Shown here: positions 1 through 6,389 of the stretch, piece after piece
Numbering within the stretch: position 1 is the first letter of the stretch
How the letters are laid out: each line of letters starts with the position of its first letter
DNA from: Bacillota bacterium
GTDB taxonomy: Bacteria > Bacillota > Clostridia > Oscillospirales > Acutalibacteraceae
Assembly: GCA_023391275.1 (NCBI GenBank)
Contig: JAEWBE010000077.1
Coordinates: 1 to 43,217, forward strand
Direction: 5' to 3'
DNA length: 43,217 nt
The notes under the pieces: model-generated
The model's database searches: none
What the model saw: the letters and a program-made list of their open reading frames with translations, nothing else
What the model was told of the DNA's origin: nothing
Position numbers and translations under genes: made by a program

Positions 1-367
1 AAATAAGGTTTGTATTCCATAAAACGCCTATGCTTTGCTTAGCATCTTTTTCTGTTATACCTATTGACAGAAACACTTTATAATCTCGTGCTATTTGTTG
101 CAATTGGTGAAATGGTTGACTAGGTATCTCAATAGAACTCTGAACCATCTGTGTAAACAAATCATGTTGTTCCATGGGGGCAATCATATGCACCCATGTT
201 GGAAAACCAGGAATAAATGATTCAGAAAAAACAACTAAATCAGCTCCTTCAACTTTGGCTTGTGCCGTTAAGCGCCGAACCTTTTGAATACAAGCTTCCC
301 GATCAAAGTACACAGGAGCCGCTTGTACCACTGCAATTGTTGGTTTTGGTAAAATATCAAAAGACAT
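1..367 (-). CDS. Nitrilase / carbon-nitrogen hydrolase, N-terminal part (cut by window edge)
   Basis: The first 122 codons of a nitrilase-superfamily enzyme; the 3' end lies beyond base 1. These enzymes hydrolyse nitriles or amides through a Glu-Lys-Cys triad. What is visible fits the N-terminal alpha-beta-beta-alpha sandwich: a strand IAVVQAAPVYFD near residues 11-22, then the segment LVVFSESFIPGFPTW, which holds the catalytic Glu and matches the nitrilase-type Phe-x-Glu-x-Phe-Ile-Pro-Gly-Tyr/Phe-Pro pattern. The Lys and Cys regions are out of view, so activity cannot be judged. The start ATG at 367 has GGAG (374-377) a few bases upstream; an ATG 4 bases further up is followed at once by a stop. 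It lies 171 bp downstream of the CsoR gene on the same strand and may share its transcript. Nitrilase versus amidase or cyanide dihydratase cannot be settled from this piece. Confidence 0.85.
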   Translation of the reverse strand, partial: MSFDILPKPTIAVVQAAPVYFDREACIQKVRRLTAQAKVEGADLVVFSESFIPGFPTWVHMIAPMEQHDLFTQMVQSSIEIPSQPFHQLQQIARDYKVFLSIGITEKDAKQSIGVLWNTNLI

Positions 368-538
368 ACATATCTCCTATTCTGGAATAATATCTTCCAT
401 CTTCATATATACAAATGCTATTTTCATTAAAATCATCATTTTTCAGCTATGCTATAACCAATAGAAGTCAAAACGATTTTTCAAAAATACATTACATTCC
501 GCCGCTTGGGTAACACAAACTGACTACTTAAAAAATGG

Positions 539-808
539 TCATTTTGCCAGCTTGTCTATGATACTCATAATTTCTTTAATCTTTTGCTGTGCGTCGTCGC
601 CGCCCTTCTCGAATGCCTCTACCACACAGTTGCTTAGATGAGCATGCATAACTTCCTTATTGATGTTTCGAAGGATTGCCTGTATGGCGAGCAACTGAGT
701 GGAGATGTCGATACAATACCTGTCGTCTTCAACCATCTTCAACACGCCATCAATTTGCCCCCGTGCTGTCTTTAGACTATTTGCAATTTTCTCTTTGTCT
801 GCTTTCAA
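539..808 (-). CDS. CsoR/FrmR-family metal- or sulfur-sensing transcriptional repressor
   Basis: An 89-residue all-helical DUF156 (CsoR/RcnR/FrmR) repressor. Members are homotetramers that leave DNA when Cu(I), Ni/Co, formaldehyde or persulfide reacts with a conserved Cys-His-Cys set. Here these are Cys32 (DRYCIDIS), His57 and Cys61 (HAHLSNC, His-x3-Cys), the pattern of copper-type CsoR. Sulfur-sensing CstR relatives use two Cys without the His, so copper is the more likely ligand, though this is inference. The start is a TTG at 808 with only a weak GGTGAA upstream; no in-frame ATG is available. A promoter (914-942) and a GC-rich inverted repeat typical of CsoR operators (886-911) lie upstream, indicating autorepression. 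No copper ATPase or chaperone is nearby; the only gene downstream on this strand is the nitrilase. Confidence 0.88.
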   Translation of the reverse strand: MKADKEKIANSLKTARGQIDGVLKMVEDDRYCIDISTQLLAIQAILRNINKEVMHAHLSNCVVEAFEKGGDDAQQKIKEIMSIIDKLAK

Positions 809-885
809 GTATATTCACCGCTTTCATATGTTTTATTGGCTGAACAGACCCTTTTGATTCATAACGCATATCGTTTCCGTTCTAC

Positions 886-911
886 AACCACCCCCCATGG
901 TGGGGGTGGTT
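886..911. promoter_or_regulatory. CsoR-type operator (G/C-tract inverted repeat)
   Basis: Arms AACCACCCCCC (886-896) and TGGGGGTGGTT (901-911) flank ATGG and match at 10 of 11 positions. CsoR-family operators are known for inverted C-tract/G-tract arms of this kind. The site lies immediately downstream of the -10 of the CsoR gene promoter. Confidence 0.75.
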
Positions 912-913
912 AC

Positions 914-942
914 AAAATACACTACATTTGTCACTTTGTCAA
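914..942 (-). promoter_or_regulatory. Promoter of the CsoR-type gene
   Basis: Read on the minus strand there is a -35 TTGACA (937-942), a 17-base spacer and a -10 TATTTT (914-919). Transcription would begin near 907, inside the CsoR-like inverted repeat, which is a classic arrangement for repression. Confidence 0.6.
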
Positions 943-995
943 GAACAAAATGCTGAGATACCAAATAAGGAGTCTACTCGTCAGCAAGTAACCGA

Positions 996-1053
996 AATCA
1001 AAACCACACGTTCAATGTGTGGTTTTGATTATTATCGGGAATCCCCCGGATTC
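996..1053. other. Two consecutive hairpins between divergent regulators
   Basis: A perfect 14-bp stem (996-1009 with 1017-1030, loop of 7) is followed by a 6-bp stem GAATCC/GGATTC (1039-1044 with 1048-1053). Neither has a long T-run, so a strong rho-independent terminator is not certain. They lie between the CsoR promoter and the ArsR gene, with no convincing gene in between, and may be the remnant of a terminator or of a mobile-element end. Confidence 0.4.
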
Positions 1054-1114
1054 TTTTACCAAGTGACTTTACGGTATGCGTCCAGCTTTGAAAAAATCAA
1101 AGTTACATCTTGAC

Positions 1115-1129
1115 ATATCTAATAGATAT
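1115..1129. promoter_or_regulatory. ArsR-type palindromic operator
   Basis: Perfect inverted repeat ATATCT-AAT-AGATAT. It overlaps a consensus -10 TATAAT (1127-1132) and ends 9 bases before the ArsR start codon. AT-rich palindromes of this kind over the promoter are usual for self-regulated ArsR/SmtB proteins. Confidence 0.55.
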
Positions 1130-1138
1130 AATAGAGAC

Positions 1139-1453
1139 ATGGATATTTTTGAGATTTACAAGACGTTAAGCAATGAAACGAGACTCAATATTTTGAAATG
1201 GCTGAAAAATCCCGGAAACTATTTCGCCCGGCAGGAATATCAGGTGAATGGAAGGACTGACTGGGACATTGGGGTATGTGTGTGCAGCATACAGAAAAAA
1301 GCAAATGTATCACAGTCTACCATTTCACATTATTTGGATATTCTGCAGAGAGCAGGGCTCCTGATTGCTGAGCGCAGAGGCAAATGGACCTATTATCGTC
1401 GGAATGAGGAAACAATTCAGCGGGCTGCAGATTATATGACGCACGAATTGTAG
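1139..1453 (+). CDS. ArsR-family winged-helix repressor
   Basis: A 104-residue ArsR/SmtB-type dimeric repressor. The winged helix runs from IYKTLSNETRLNILKWL (near residues 6-22) through the recognition helix VSQSTISHYLDILQRAGLL (57-75) to the wing RRGKWTYYRRNEE. A Cys-Val-Cys (47-49) directly before the HTH resembles the As(III)-binding CVC of arsenic-responsive ArsR, so a metalloid or thiol signal is plausible but unproven. I chose the ATG at 1139: the longer reading from ATG 1076 has no ribosome binding site and would place the operator inside the gene. With the -10 at 1127-1132, transcription would start at or next to the ATG, so the mRNA may be leaderless; there is no good Shine-Dalgarno. 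The next gene downstream, probably its original partner, is broken. Confidence 0.85.
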   Translation: MDIFEIYKTLSNETRLNILKWLKNPGNYFARQEYQVNGRTDWDIGVCVCSIQKKANVSQSTISHYLDILQRAGLLIAERRGKWTYYRRNEETIQRAADYMTHEL

Positions 1454-1551
1454 AAGCGGTTGATAATTTTCCGGAGGAAGAAAGGCAGAGAAATCTGCTT
1501 TTTCTCGGGTATATCATATCGATAAAACGAGATAAATAGTTAAAAGAATAA

Positions 1552-2175
1552 ATGGAAGAATTTTTCATGCATTACAACAGCCCCATTGTCCGTCCTCAGA
1601 CGGACGCAAACGACCTGTTTGTTGAACTCACTGTAGGATGACACACAGCAGTTGCACATTCTGTAGTTTCTATGACGGGTATCCATTTCGGGTAGCTGAC
1701 TGGAAGCAGATTGAGGAAGATTTACAGGAGGCGTCAGCGGTTTATCCCCATGCGAAAAAGGTGTGGGCATCCGGCGGCAATCCGTTTGCGCTTTCTGTGG
1801 ATAAGCTGAAACGGTTTGCGGATCTGACGAAAGAATACCTGCCGGAGTCAAAGATTGGGACCTATGCACGGGTGGATGATCTGTATCATAAAAGCGCGGA
1901 GGACATTCATATGCTCCACGAGGCAGGATACGACAATCTCGTTCTTGGAATTGAAAGTGCAGATGACGACGTTCTTTCCCACGTGAATAAGGGGTACATC
2001 GCGGAAGACATTCTGCGGGAGTGCAAAAAGCTCGAAGAAGCCGGGATGCCCTACCGCATCATCTATCTTGGAGGACTTGCAGGGGCCGGAAAAGGCGAAG
2101 AGAGCGCGGGAAGGACAGCGGCAGTTTTGAATCAGCTGCATCCGTACTACATGTTCCTGACAACAGTCGCCATTA
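1552..2175 (+). pseudogene. Radical SAM protein, frameshifted and 3'-truncated
   Basis: The remains of a B12-independent radical SAM enzyme of the COG1032 type. The reading from ATG 1552 (MHYNSPIVRP... LFVELTVG) runs into TGA at 1639-1641, while the next frame from 1638 continues with THSSCTFCSFYDGYPFR. Joining the two would restore Gly-Cys-x4-Cys-x2-Cys, the [4Fe-4S]/SAM motif of this family; a single missing base at about 1640 explains it, and the lost codon is the first cluster Cys. Further family traits follow: WASGGNPFALS, IGTYARVDD, NLVLGIESADDDVLSHVNKG, IYLGGLAGAGKG, HPYYMFLTTVAI. Similarity to radical SAM proteins then stops, well short of the usual length, and the frame runs into a serine recombinase tail. 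The protein is therefore almost certainly non-functional. Confidence 0.75.
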
Positions 2176-2324
2176 GCTTGGTTGATGCGTTTATTAACTC
2201 GGTGTTTGTATATGATGATGGTACCGTGTTTATTACCTATAATATGGACAGCTCTAAAAAGTATAAGGTTACTCTTTCGGATTTAGGTGGTATCCTGTCA
2301 CCCGCACCAAAATCCGAGCCTTGA
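2176..2324 (+). pseudogene. C-terminal remnant of a serine site-specific recombinase
   Basis: About 48 codons read in frame from the truncated radical SAM gene. LVDAFINSVFVYDDG followed by VFITYN and KVTLSDL is the typical closing segment of large serine recombinases from Firmicutes mobile elements. No resolvase catalytic domain, no DNA-binding middle part and no other element genes remain. The exact join is near 2173-2180, just after TTVAIS. A strong terminator follows directly, as at the end of such recombinase genes. It is read as the scar of an element that integrated into the radical SAM gene and was then lost by deletion. Confidence 0.65.
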
Positions 2325-2360
2325 AACCCAGTATTCATGTGGGCTTTGAGGCTTTTTTTT
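2316..2360 (+). terminator. Rho-independent terminator after the recombinase remnant
   Basis: A long hairpin with paired blocks AGCC/GGCT, TTGAAACCCA and TGGGCTTTGA, and an ATTCATG loop, is followed by an uninterrupted run of T up to 2360. The stem begins before the stop codon at 2324. Confidence 0.85.
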
Positions 2361-2420
2361 TACCCTAATACATTGAATTGGCCGTTATTTGGCCGTTGTT
2401 GAACAAGAAAGGGCTGAAAA

Positions 2421-3062
2421 ATGCGGTACAGTAAAGTTACAAATAAGGTTCATCTGATGGGTGAACGGCGCATCAGATCGGCTTCAATCGGTATGCTTTT
2501 GCTCGTTATCAGCATGTTGTTTTTTCTGACGTTGTTCATCCATCTAGACGAAGAAGATAATATTGTTCTGTATGCTTTGACATATAGCGCATACACACTG
2601 ATTTTTATTGGAAACTTGTATTTACTGGTTCATACTGAGCTCAAATTGTTTATAGCTCCGCTCTGGGTCGGGTTATCTTTTTTAGTACTTGGCGGTACAT
2701 TTTTCGTGATTTTTGCTTTCTTGCTATGGAGTTCGGTGCTCACGAATATTTTACTATTCACTTTGGTTTACTTTGTAGTGCTAATCGTGATAGGATGTAT
2801 TTTCAAAGCTATCAGATTTTATAGCTTTAAAAATAGGAGTAAAGTCGGCTCATCGGTATTTACTGGTATTTTTGGTGTCGGAGTTGGTCGGGTTTTATAT
2901 ATCTTTATCAAAGGAATGTATGGCGAAACTGCAGTTAATGCAATGATGCCGTCAGTATTATTTCTTTTATCTATGATTTTTGGTATTGTGGGAATTCTTT
3001 ACATGAATCAATATTTTCTTATAAAGAGTGGAGAATTTAGAAATATTCGTTGGAGTGATTAA
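2421..3062 (+). CDS. Polytopic membrane protein, unknown function
   Basis: A 213-residue protein with about six hydrophobic segments: near residues 22-41, 48-70, 77-102, 104-127, about 143-163 and 174-200. There is a short charged N-terminus (MRYSKVTNKVHLMGERR) and a charged C-terminal tail (GEFRNIRWSD). It is preceded by AAAGGG eight bases before the ATG. I do not recognise the family; no catalytic or binding motif stands out. Codon use looks more AT-rich than in the metabolic operons further on, which fits an accessory region beside a mobile-element scar. It appears to be a single-gene unit; the next gene starts 84 bp downstream in the same direction. Confidence 0.6.
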   Translation: MRYSKVTNKVHLMGERRIRSASIGMLLLVISMLFFLTLFIHLDEEDNIVLYALTYSAYTLIFIGNLYLLVHTELKLFIAPLWVGLSFLVLGGTFFVIFAFLLWSSVLTNILLFTLVYFVVLIVIGCIFKAIRFYSFKNRSKVGSSVFTGIFGVGVGRVLYIFIKGMYGETAVNAMMPSVLFLLSMIFGIVGILYMNQYFLIKSGEFRNIRWSD

Positions 3063-3146
3063 TGAAATCACGATTTAAGTTGAAGCGATTATTTTGATGG
3101 TAATGTATCGGAGCTTAGGCCAAAGTACGGAGGTATCTGTGATACT

Positions 3147-3428
3147 ATGAAAATAACTGATAATAGATTAGAAGATAATCACTTTAAAACAATCAGCGAT
3201 TTTAAAAAATGCATGCGGTTCCATGGTGAAGTTGTCTTGGAATGGCATTCTGAACAATACGGAATCTTTTGGGATGGAAGCCGCTGTTGTATTGCAAAAA
3301 TAGATGGCTCAAACGAAAAATGGTGTAGCACCGCTGACGAAGTATTGGAATATAAGGTTGGCAAAGACCGACTGCGGGATGTGATCACACAGGTGAGGGT
3401 AACCGTCTGCCGGCGGCTGGTTTGGTAA
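3147..3428 (+). CDS. Small conserved-type hypothetical protein
   Basis: A 93-residue soluble protein. The body ISDFKKCMRFHGEVV, EWHSEQYGIFWDG, TADEVLEYKVG, DRLRDVITQVRVT resembles small Firmicutes proteins of unknown role that I recall only loosely; regular aromatic and charged positions suggest a compact alpha/beta fold. The last residues (CRRLVW) look unlike the rest, so the C-terminus may be altered by a downstream join or frameshift. A GGAGGT lies 12 bases before the ATG, a little far; a closer GTG leads straight to a stop. No function is proposed. Confidence 0.5.
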   Translation: MKITDNRLEDNHFKTISDFKKCMRFHGEVVLEWHSEQYGIFWDGSRCCIAKIDGSNEKWCSTADEVLEYKVGKDRLRDVITQVRVTVCRRLVW

Positions 3429-3505
3429 GCAACAATACGGTTTTCAGCCAGATTACGGATACATTATGTTTGTGTTGGACAAACAATAACCAGGAAAGGT
3501 GAAAA

Positions 3506-4213
3506 ATGATGAACACTATCGAAGAAAAATTCAGGCAAGGCCTGTTTGAGCTGCAAGATCTCAAGTATAAAGAATTTCAGTGCCGGCTCATGCCGAACGT
3601 AAATCCGGATACCGTCATCGGCGTGCGCACTCCCGAGTTGCGAAAACTTGCAAAAGAGCTGTCCCAATTGCCTGAAGCGGCAGAATTTCTTACAATTCTA
3701 CCTCATAAATATTATGAAGAAAACAATCTGCACGGCTTTCTGATAGAAGCTGTCAAGGATTATGATGCTTGTATTGCCGCAGTGGAAGCGTTTTTACCGT
3801 ACATAGATAACTGGGCGACCTGCGACCTGATGTCACCGAAGGTATTTAGAAAGCATCTTCCTGAGCTGTATGAAAAAATAAAGGTCTGGCTGAATTCCGG
3901 CCGGACCTATACGGTGCGTTTCGGCATCGAAATGCTGATGAGCTTATATCTTGATGACAAATTTCAACCTGAAATGTTAGAACTTGTTGCCGGTGTGCGC
4001 TCTGAGGAATACTACGTCAACATGATGATTGCATGGTTTTTCGCAACGGCGCTGACCAAAAAGTATGATGCCACTCTGCCGTATATCAAAGAGTTTAGAC
4101 TGGAAAAGTGGACTCACAACAAAACCATCCAAAAAGCGGTTGAGAGCTACCGCATAAGTGACGAAGTAAAGACGTATCTGCGGACTTTAAAAGTGAAGCA
4201 AGACCGGAGGTAA
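3506..4213 (+). CDS. DNA alkylation repair protein, AlkD-like HEAT-repeat glycosylase
   Basis: A 235-residue all-helical protein, close to the roughly 237 residues of AlkD, which excises 3- and 7-alkylpurines without flipping the base. The segment DNWATCD gives Trp103-x3-Asp107, matching the AlkD Trp-x3-Asp in which the Asp is essential; a second aromatic, Trp177 (IAWFFA), fits the other base-stacking Trp. HEAT-like helices run through most of the chain, with basic residues in the last part (KWTHNKTIQK). The ribosome binding site AGGAAAGG precedes two consecutive ATGs (3506 and 3509); either may be used. It stands alone, with no ada or alkA nearby. The family also contains members with unclear substrates, so alkylpurine repair is inferred. 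Confidence 0.85.
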   Translation: MMNTIEEKFRQGLFELQDLKYKEFQCRLMPNVNPDTVIGVRTPELRKLAKELSQLPEAAEFLTILPHKYYEENNLHGFLIEAVKDYDACIAAVEAFLPYIDNWATCDLMSPKVFRKHLPELYEKIKVWLNSGRTYTVRFGIEMLMSLYLDDKFQPEMLELVAGVRSEEYYVNMMIAWFFATALTKKYDATLPYIKEFRLEKWTHNKTIQKAVESYRISDEVKTYLRTLKVKQDRR

Positions 4214-4214
4214 A

Positions 4215-4256
4215 ATGATGAAAGCGGTTTTCGTTATCTATATGCGGAAAAGGTGA
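4215..4256 (+). other. Short 13-codon reading frame in the AlkD-lipoprotein gap
   Basis: ATGATG sits just behind the AlkD stop with a strong GGAGG upstream, and reads MMKAVFVIYMRKR before TGA. It may be the start of a lost gene rather than a functional peptide. The rest of the gap up to 4397 holds only a weak inverted repeat (GCCTTG/CAAGGC) and no further coding signal that I can support. Confidence 0.2.
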
Positions 4257-4397
4257 GTGGATTGAGCAGTTCAACAAGCGGAAGCGTCTGTCCATATCCC
4301 TATATGGGAGGGGATTACATGCCTGCCGCCAAGGCCTTGTGCTTACCAAGGCTAAGACAGTATAAATCAGATAAAGTATTTGAGGTGTAATAGGAAA

Positions 4398-5288
4398 ATG
4401 AAAAGATTAGCTTTTCTTTTCGTTGTATTCATTTTGCCATTTGTAATGGCCGGGTGCGGAAATCTGCCTTTTCCAAATAATAGCAAGCTGCAAACAGACA
4501 GCAGTCAGGTGCAAAGCAGCACAACTGATGAGCCGTCGCAAAGCAGCGCCATTCCATCATCGGACAATGCAGTGAGCGGTGATTCAGCGGTTCAAAGCAG
4601 GGCATCGGTAAGTTCAGTTCCGATTGGCGATATGTCTTCTCAAACACAGCGAGAGATATTGGAACAAACTAATGCGGCGTTGAATACAGAAGTCCTATTG
4701 ATGCTGCCGACAAGCGTGCCAGTAAAGAGTGGCTATTATTTAACAGCAACTACGACTTCTCAGGCACAGGACTACAAAGTGAATTTATATGAAACTGCAC
4801 AGCCCGCACAGGTTAATTCACAGGCTGCTTTAAAAGGGGGCCTTATTGCTACGGTGGAAGGAACCGAATACAAAGATGCGATGAACGCCAAAGAAAACAT
4901 TTCAGGCTATGAGCAGGCAGACACTTCCAACTATGGAGAACTTCTGAATCTGGGCCATAATATCAAAGCTGTGGGAGACGCAGGCCTGGGTCATCAATAT
5001 CTGATCTGGAATGAAGGGCGCTGGTGTCTTCGTGTAGACAGCCCGACTGACCCGGCCTATGAAAATAAAGAGTATCCGGACCGCGAACAACTGGCCAAAA
5101 ACGTTGTTGCGTATCTGGAGGATCACATGCTGCCTGCTCCGCAGGAAATCGGCGTCATCACGATTAACATCTGGAATCAATCGTATGGAACAACCATCCG
5201 ATGGCAGCATAATCAAACGGTGTATCAAGTTAGCAGTCAAGATCCTATGACGGCTCTAAAAGTTGCAGTAGCAATGAAATTTATTTAA
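4398..5288 (+). CDS. Secreted lipoprotein of unknown function
   Basis: A 296-residue exported protein. The N-terminus has two basic residues, a hydrophobic core (LAFLFVVFILPF) and the lipobox VMAGC, so Cys20 should be lipidated by Lgt and cut by Lsp. A linker of about 45 residues rich in Ser, Gln and Asp follows (residues 25-72), then a globular domain from about 80 on, with GYYLTATTTSQ, VNLYETAQPAQ, GLGHQYLIWNEGRWCLRVDSP and a C-terminal ITINIWNQSYGTTIRW part. The domain looks like an alpha/beta extracellular fold, but I do not recognise it. I chose ATG 4398, with GAGGTG about ten bases upstream, over a TTG six codons earlier because it gives a standard signal peptide. It is monocistronic; a terminator follows at 5415. 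Confidence 0.75.
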   Translation: MKRLAFLFVVFILPFVMAGCGNLPFPNNSKLQTDSSQVQSSTTDEPSQSSAIPSSDNAVSGDSAVQSRASVSSVPIGDMSSQTQREILEQTNAALNTEVLLMLPTSVPVKSGYYLTATTTSQAQDYKVNLYETAQPAQVNSQAALKGGLIATVEGTEYKDAMNAKENISGYEQADTSNYGELLNLGHNIKAVGDAGLGHQYLIWNEGRWCLRVDSPTDPAYENKEYPDREQLAKNVVAYLEDHMLPAPQEIGVITINIWNQSYGTTIRWQHNQTVYQVSSQDPMTALKVAVAMKFI

Positions 5289-5414
5289 TGCAAAGAGATA
5301 CTTTTCGAACTTCGCTTAATGTTCATGATATGTCTCTTGAGTACACGATCTAACTGTTAAAATTGGTAATGTTTAAAGAGCTTTGATGTTTGTTTCACAA
5401 TTGTATTTTAAGCT

Positions 5415-5461
5415 AAAAGCCGAGGTAGCCAACACTTTTTGTGTGGCTATCCCGGCTTTTT
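5415..5461. terminator. Rho-independent terminator downstream of the lipoprotein gene
   Basis: Stem AAAAGCCG...GGTAGCC...ACAC paired with GTGT...GGCTA...CGGCTTTT around a T5 loop, followed by TTTTTA. The A-run on the other side means it could work in both directions. The rest of 5289-5651 holds a candidate promoter at 5539-5567 and no gene. Confidence 0.75.
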
Positions 5462-5538
5462 ACTGCGGGCTGTTTTGCAAGAGGCTCCTGCTTGCTGTTC
5501 GACCTCAACCGCTGATACCACCTGTATGCACGGAATGA

Positions 5539-5567
5539 TAGACTTGCAACATTCGACATGATATAAT
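5539..5567 (+). promoter_or_regulatory. Candidate promoter of the LytTR two-component operon
   Basis: A perfect -10 TATAAT (5562-5567) lies 17 bases after TAGACT (5539-5544, four of six matches to TTGACA). It is 84 bp before the response regulator start. Confidence 0.45.
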
Positions 5568-5651
5568 AATTTCAAACATTATTTTTCCTAATTATGGCAT
5601 TCGGTCTTCCATAATCTAAGACGGATATGCCGCTTTGCAGGAGGTGCAGCT

Positions 5652-6389
5652 ATGCTGCGAATCGCTATTTGCGATGACCAGCCGAGAGAGCTGGAGATTA
5701 TCAACGCATACATAACCGAATACCTTGCTACTCATACATTGGAAGCAAAGACGGAAAGATTCTCTCACCCTGATAAATTGCTGACCGCCATTGAAACCGG
5801 AAACTTTCATCTCTACATATTGGACATTGTCATGCCCCTGGTCAGCGGCATCGAACTTGGCAGAGAAATTCGCCGCCTCGACCGTGAGGCGCAAATTATC
5901 TATGTCACTACCGAGCCTCAGTTTGCTTTACAGGCTTATGCCGCAAGCCCCGTCAACTATTTGATAAAACCGATCGATAAACAGCAACTGTTCGACACAC
6001 TCACTTTTGCCATCTCGAAAACAGACCTGTCCGAAGAGCAGACGGTTACGATTAAAACCACGGATGGTCTTCGGGTATTAAAGCTATCAGATATTCTTTG
6101 CTGCGAATACCGCAGTCATGCTGTTATCTTTACCTTGACAAACGGTGAGGAGGTAATCAGCCGTACCATTCGGGAAAGTTTTGCGGAATACAGTATGCCC
6201 GTTCTAAAGGATGCTCGTTTTTTACAATGTCACACCTCGTACCTCATTAATATGCGGCGGGTGGAACGCTTTGTAAAGGACAGCTTTACGTTGTACGGCG
6301 GAAAAGTTGTTCCTATTGCGGCAAAACAATACTCTGCTGTACGAGATACATATATGGATTACCTGATGGCAAAGGAGGGACAGCGATGA
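5652..6389 (+). CDS. LytTR-family response regulator (AgrA-like)
   Basis: A 245-residue cytoplasmic regulator. The receiver domain occupies residues 1-120: acidic pocket Asp8/Asp9 (ICDDQ), phosphoacceptor Asp58 (YILDIVMP), Thr86/87 and Lys106 (YLIKPID). The LytTR DNA-binding domain follows at about 140-240, with FLQCHTSYLINMRRVERF and YGGKVVPIA, the family's beta-rich DNA-contacting segments. These regulators usually bind pairs of short direct repeats upstream of target genes. GCAGGAGG-type sequence precedes the ATG. The gene overlaps the kinase gene by four bases (ATGA), so the two are translationally coupled. In contrast to true agr systems there is no agrB or agrD next to it; the likely targets are the genes at 7846-13735. 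Confidence 0.93.
   Translation: MLRIAICDDQPRELEIINAYITEYLATHTLEAKTERFSHPDKLLTAIETGNFHLYILDIVMPLVSGIELGREIRRLDREAQIIYVTTEPQFALQAYAASPVNYLIKPIDKQQLFDTLTFAISKTDLSEEQTVTIKTTDGLRVLKLSDILCCEYRSHAVIFTLTNGEEVISRTIRESFAEYSMPVLKDARFLQCHTSYLINMRRVERFVKDSFTLYGGKVVPIAAKQYSAVRDTYMDYLMAKEGQR

Noticed and set aside
928..1113. 61-codon frame on the plus strand starting with TTG
   Set aside because: It overlaps the CsoR promoter and two hairpins, has no ribosome binding site and no recognisable protein character.
1110..1132. TTGACA and TATAAT as one promoter
   Set aside because: The spacer is only 11 bases, too short for a normal sigma-A promoter.
1076..1138. Upstream ATG start for the ArsR gene
   Set aside because: No ribosome binding site, and it would put the operator and -10 inside the coding region; the extra residues do not look like the family.
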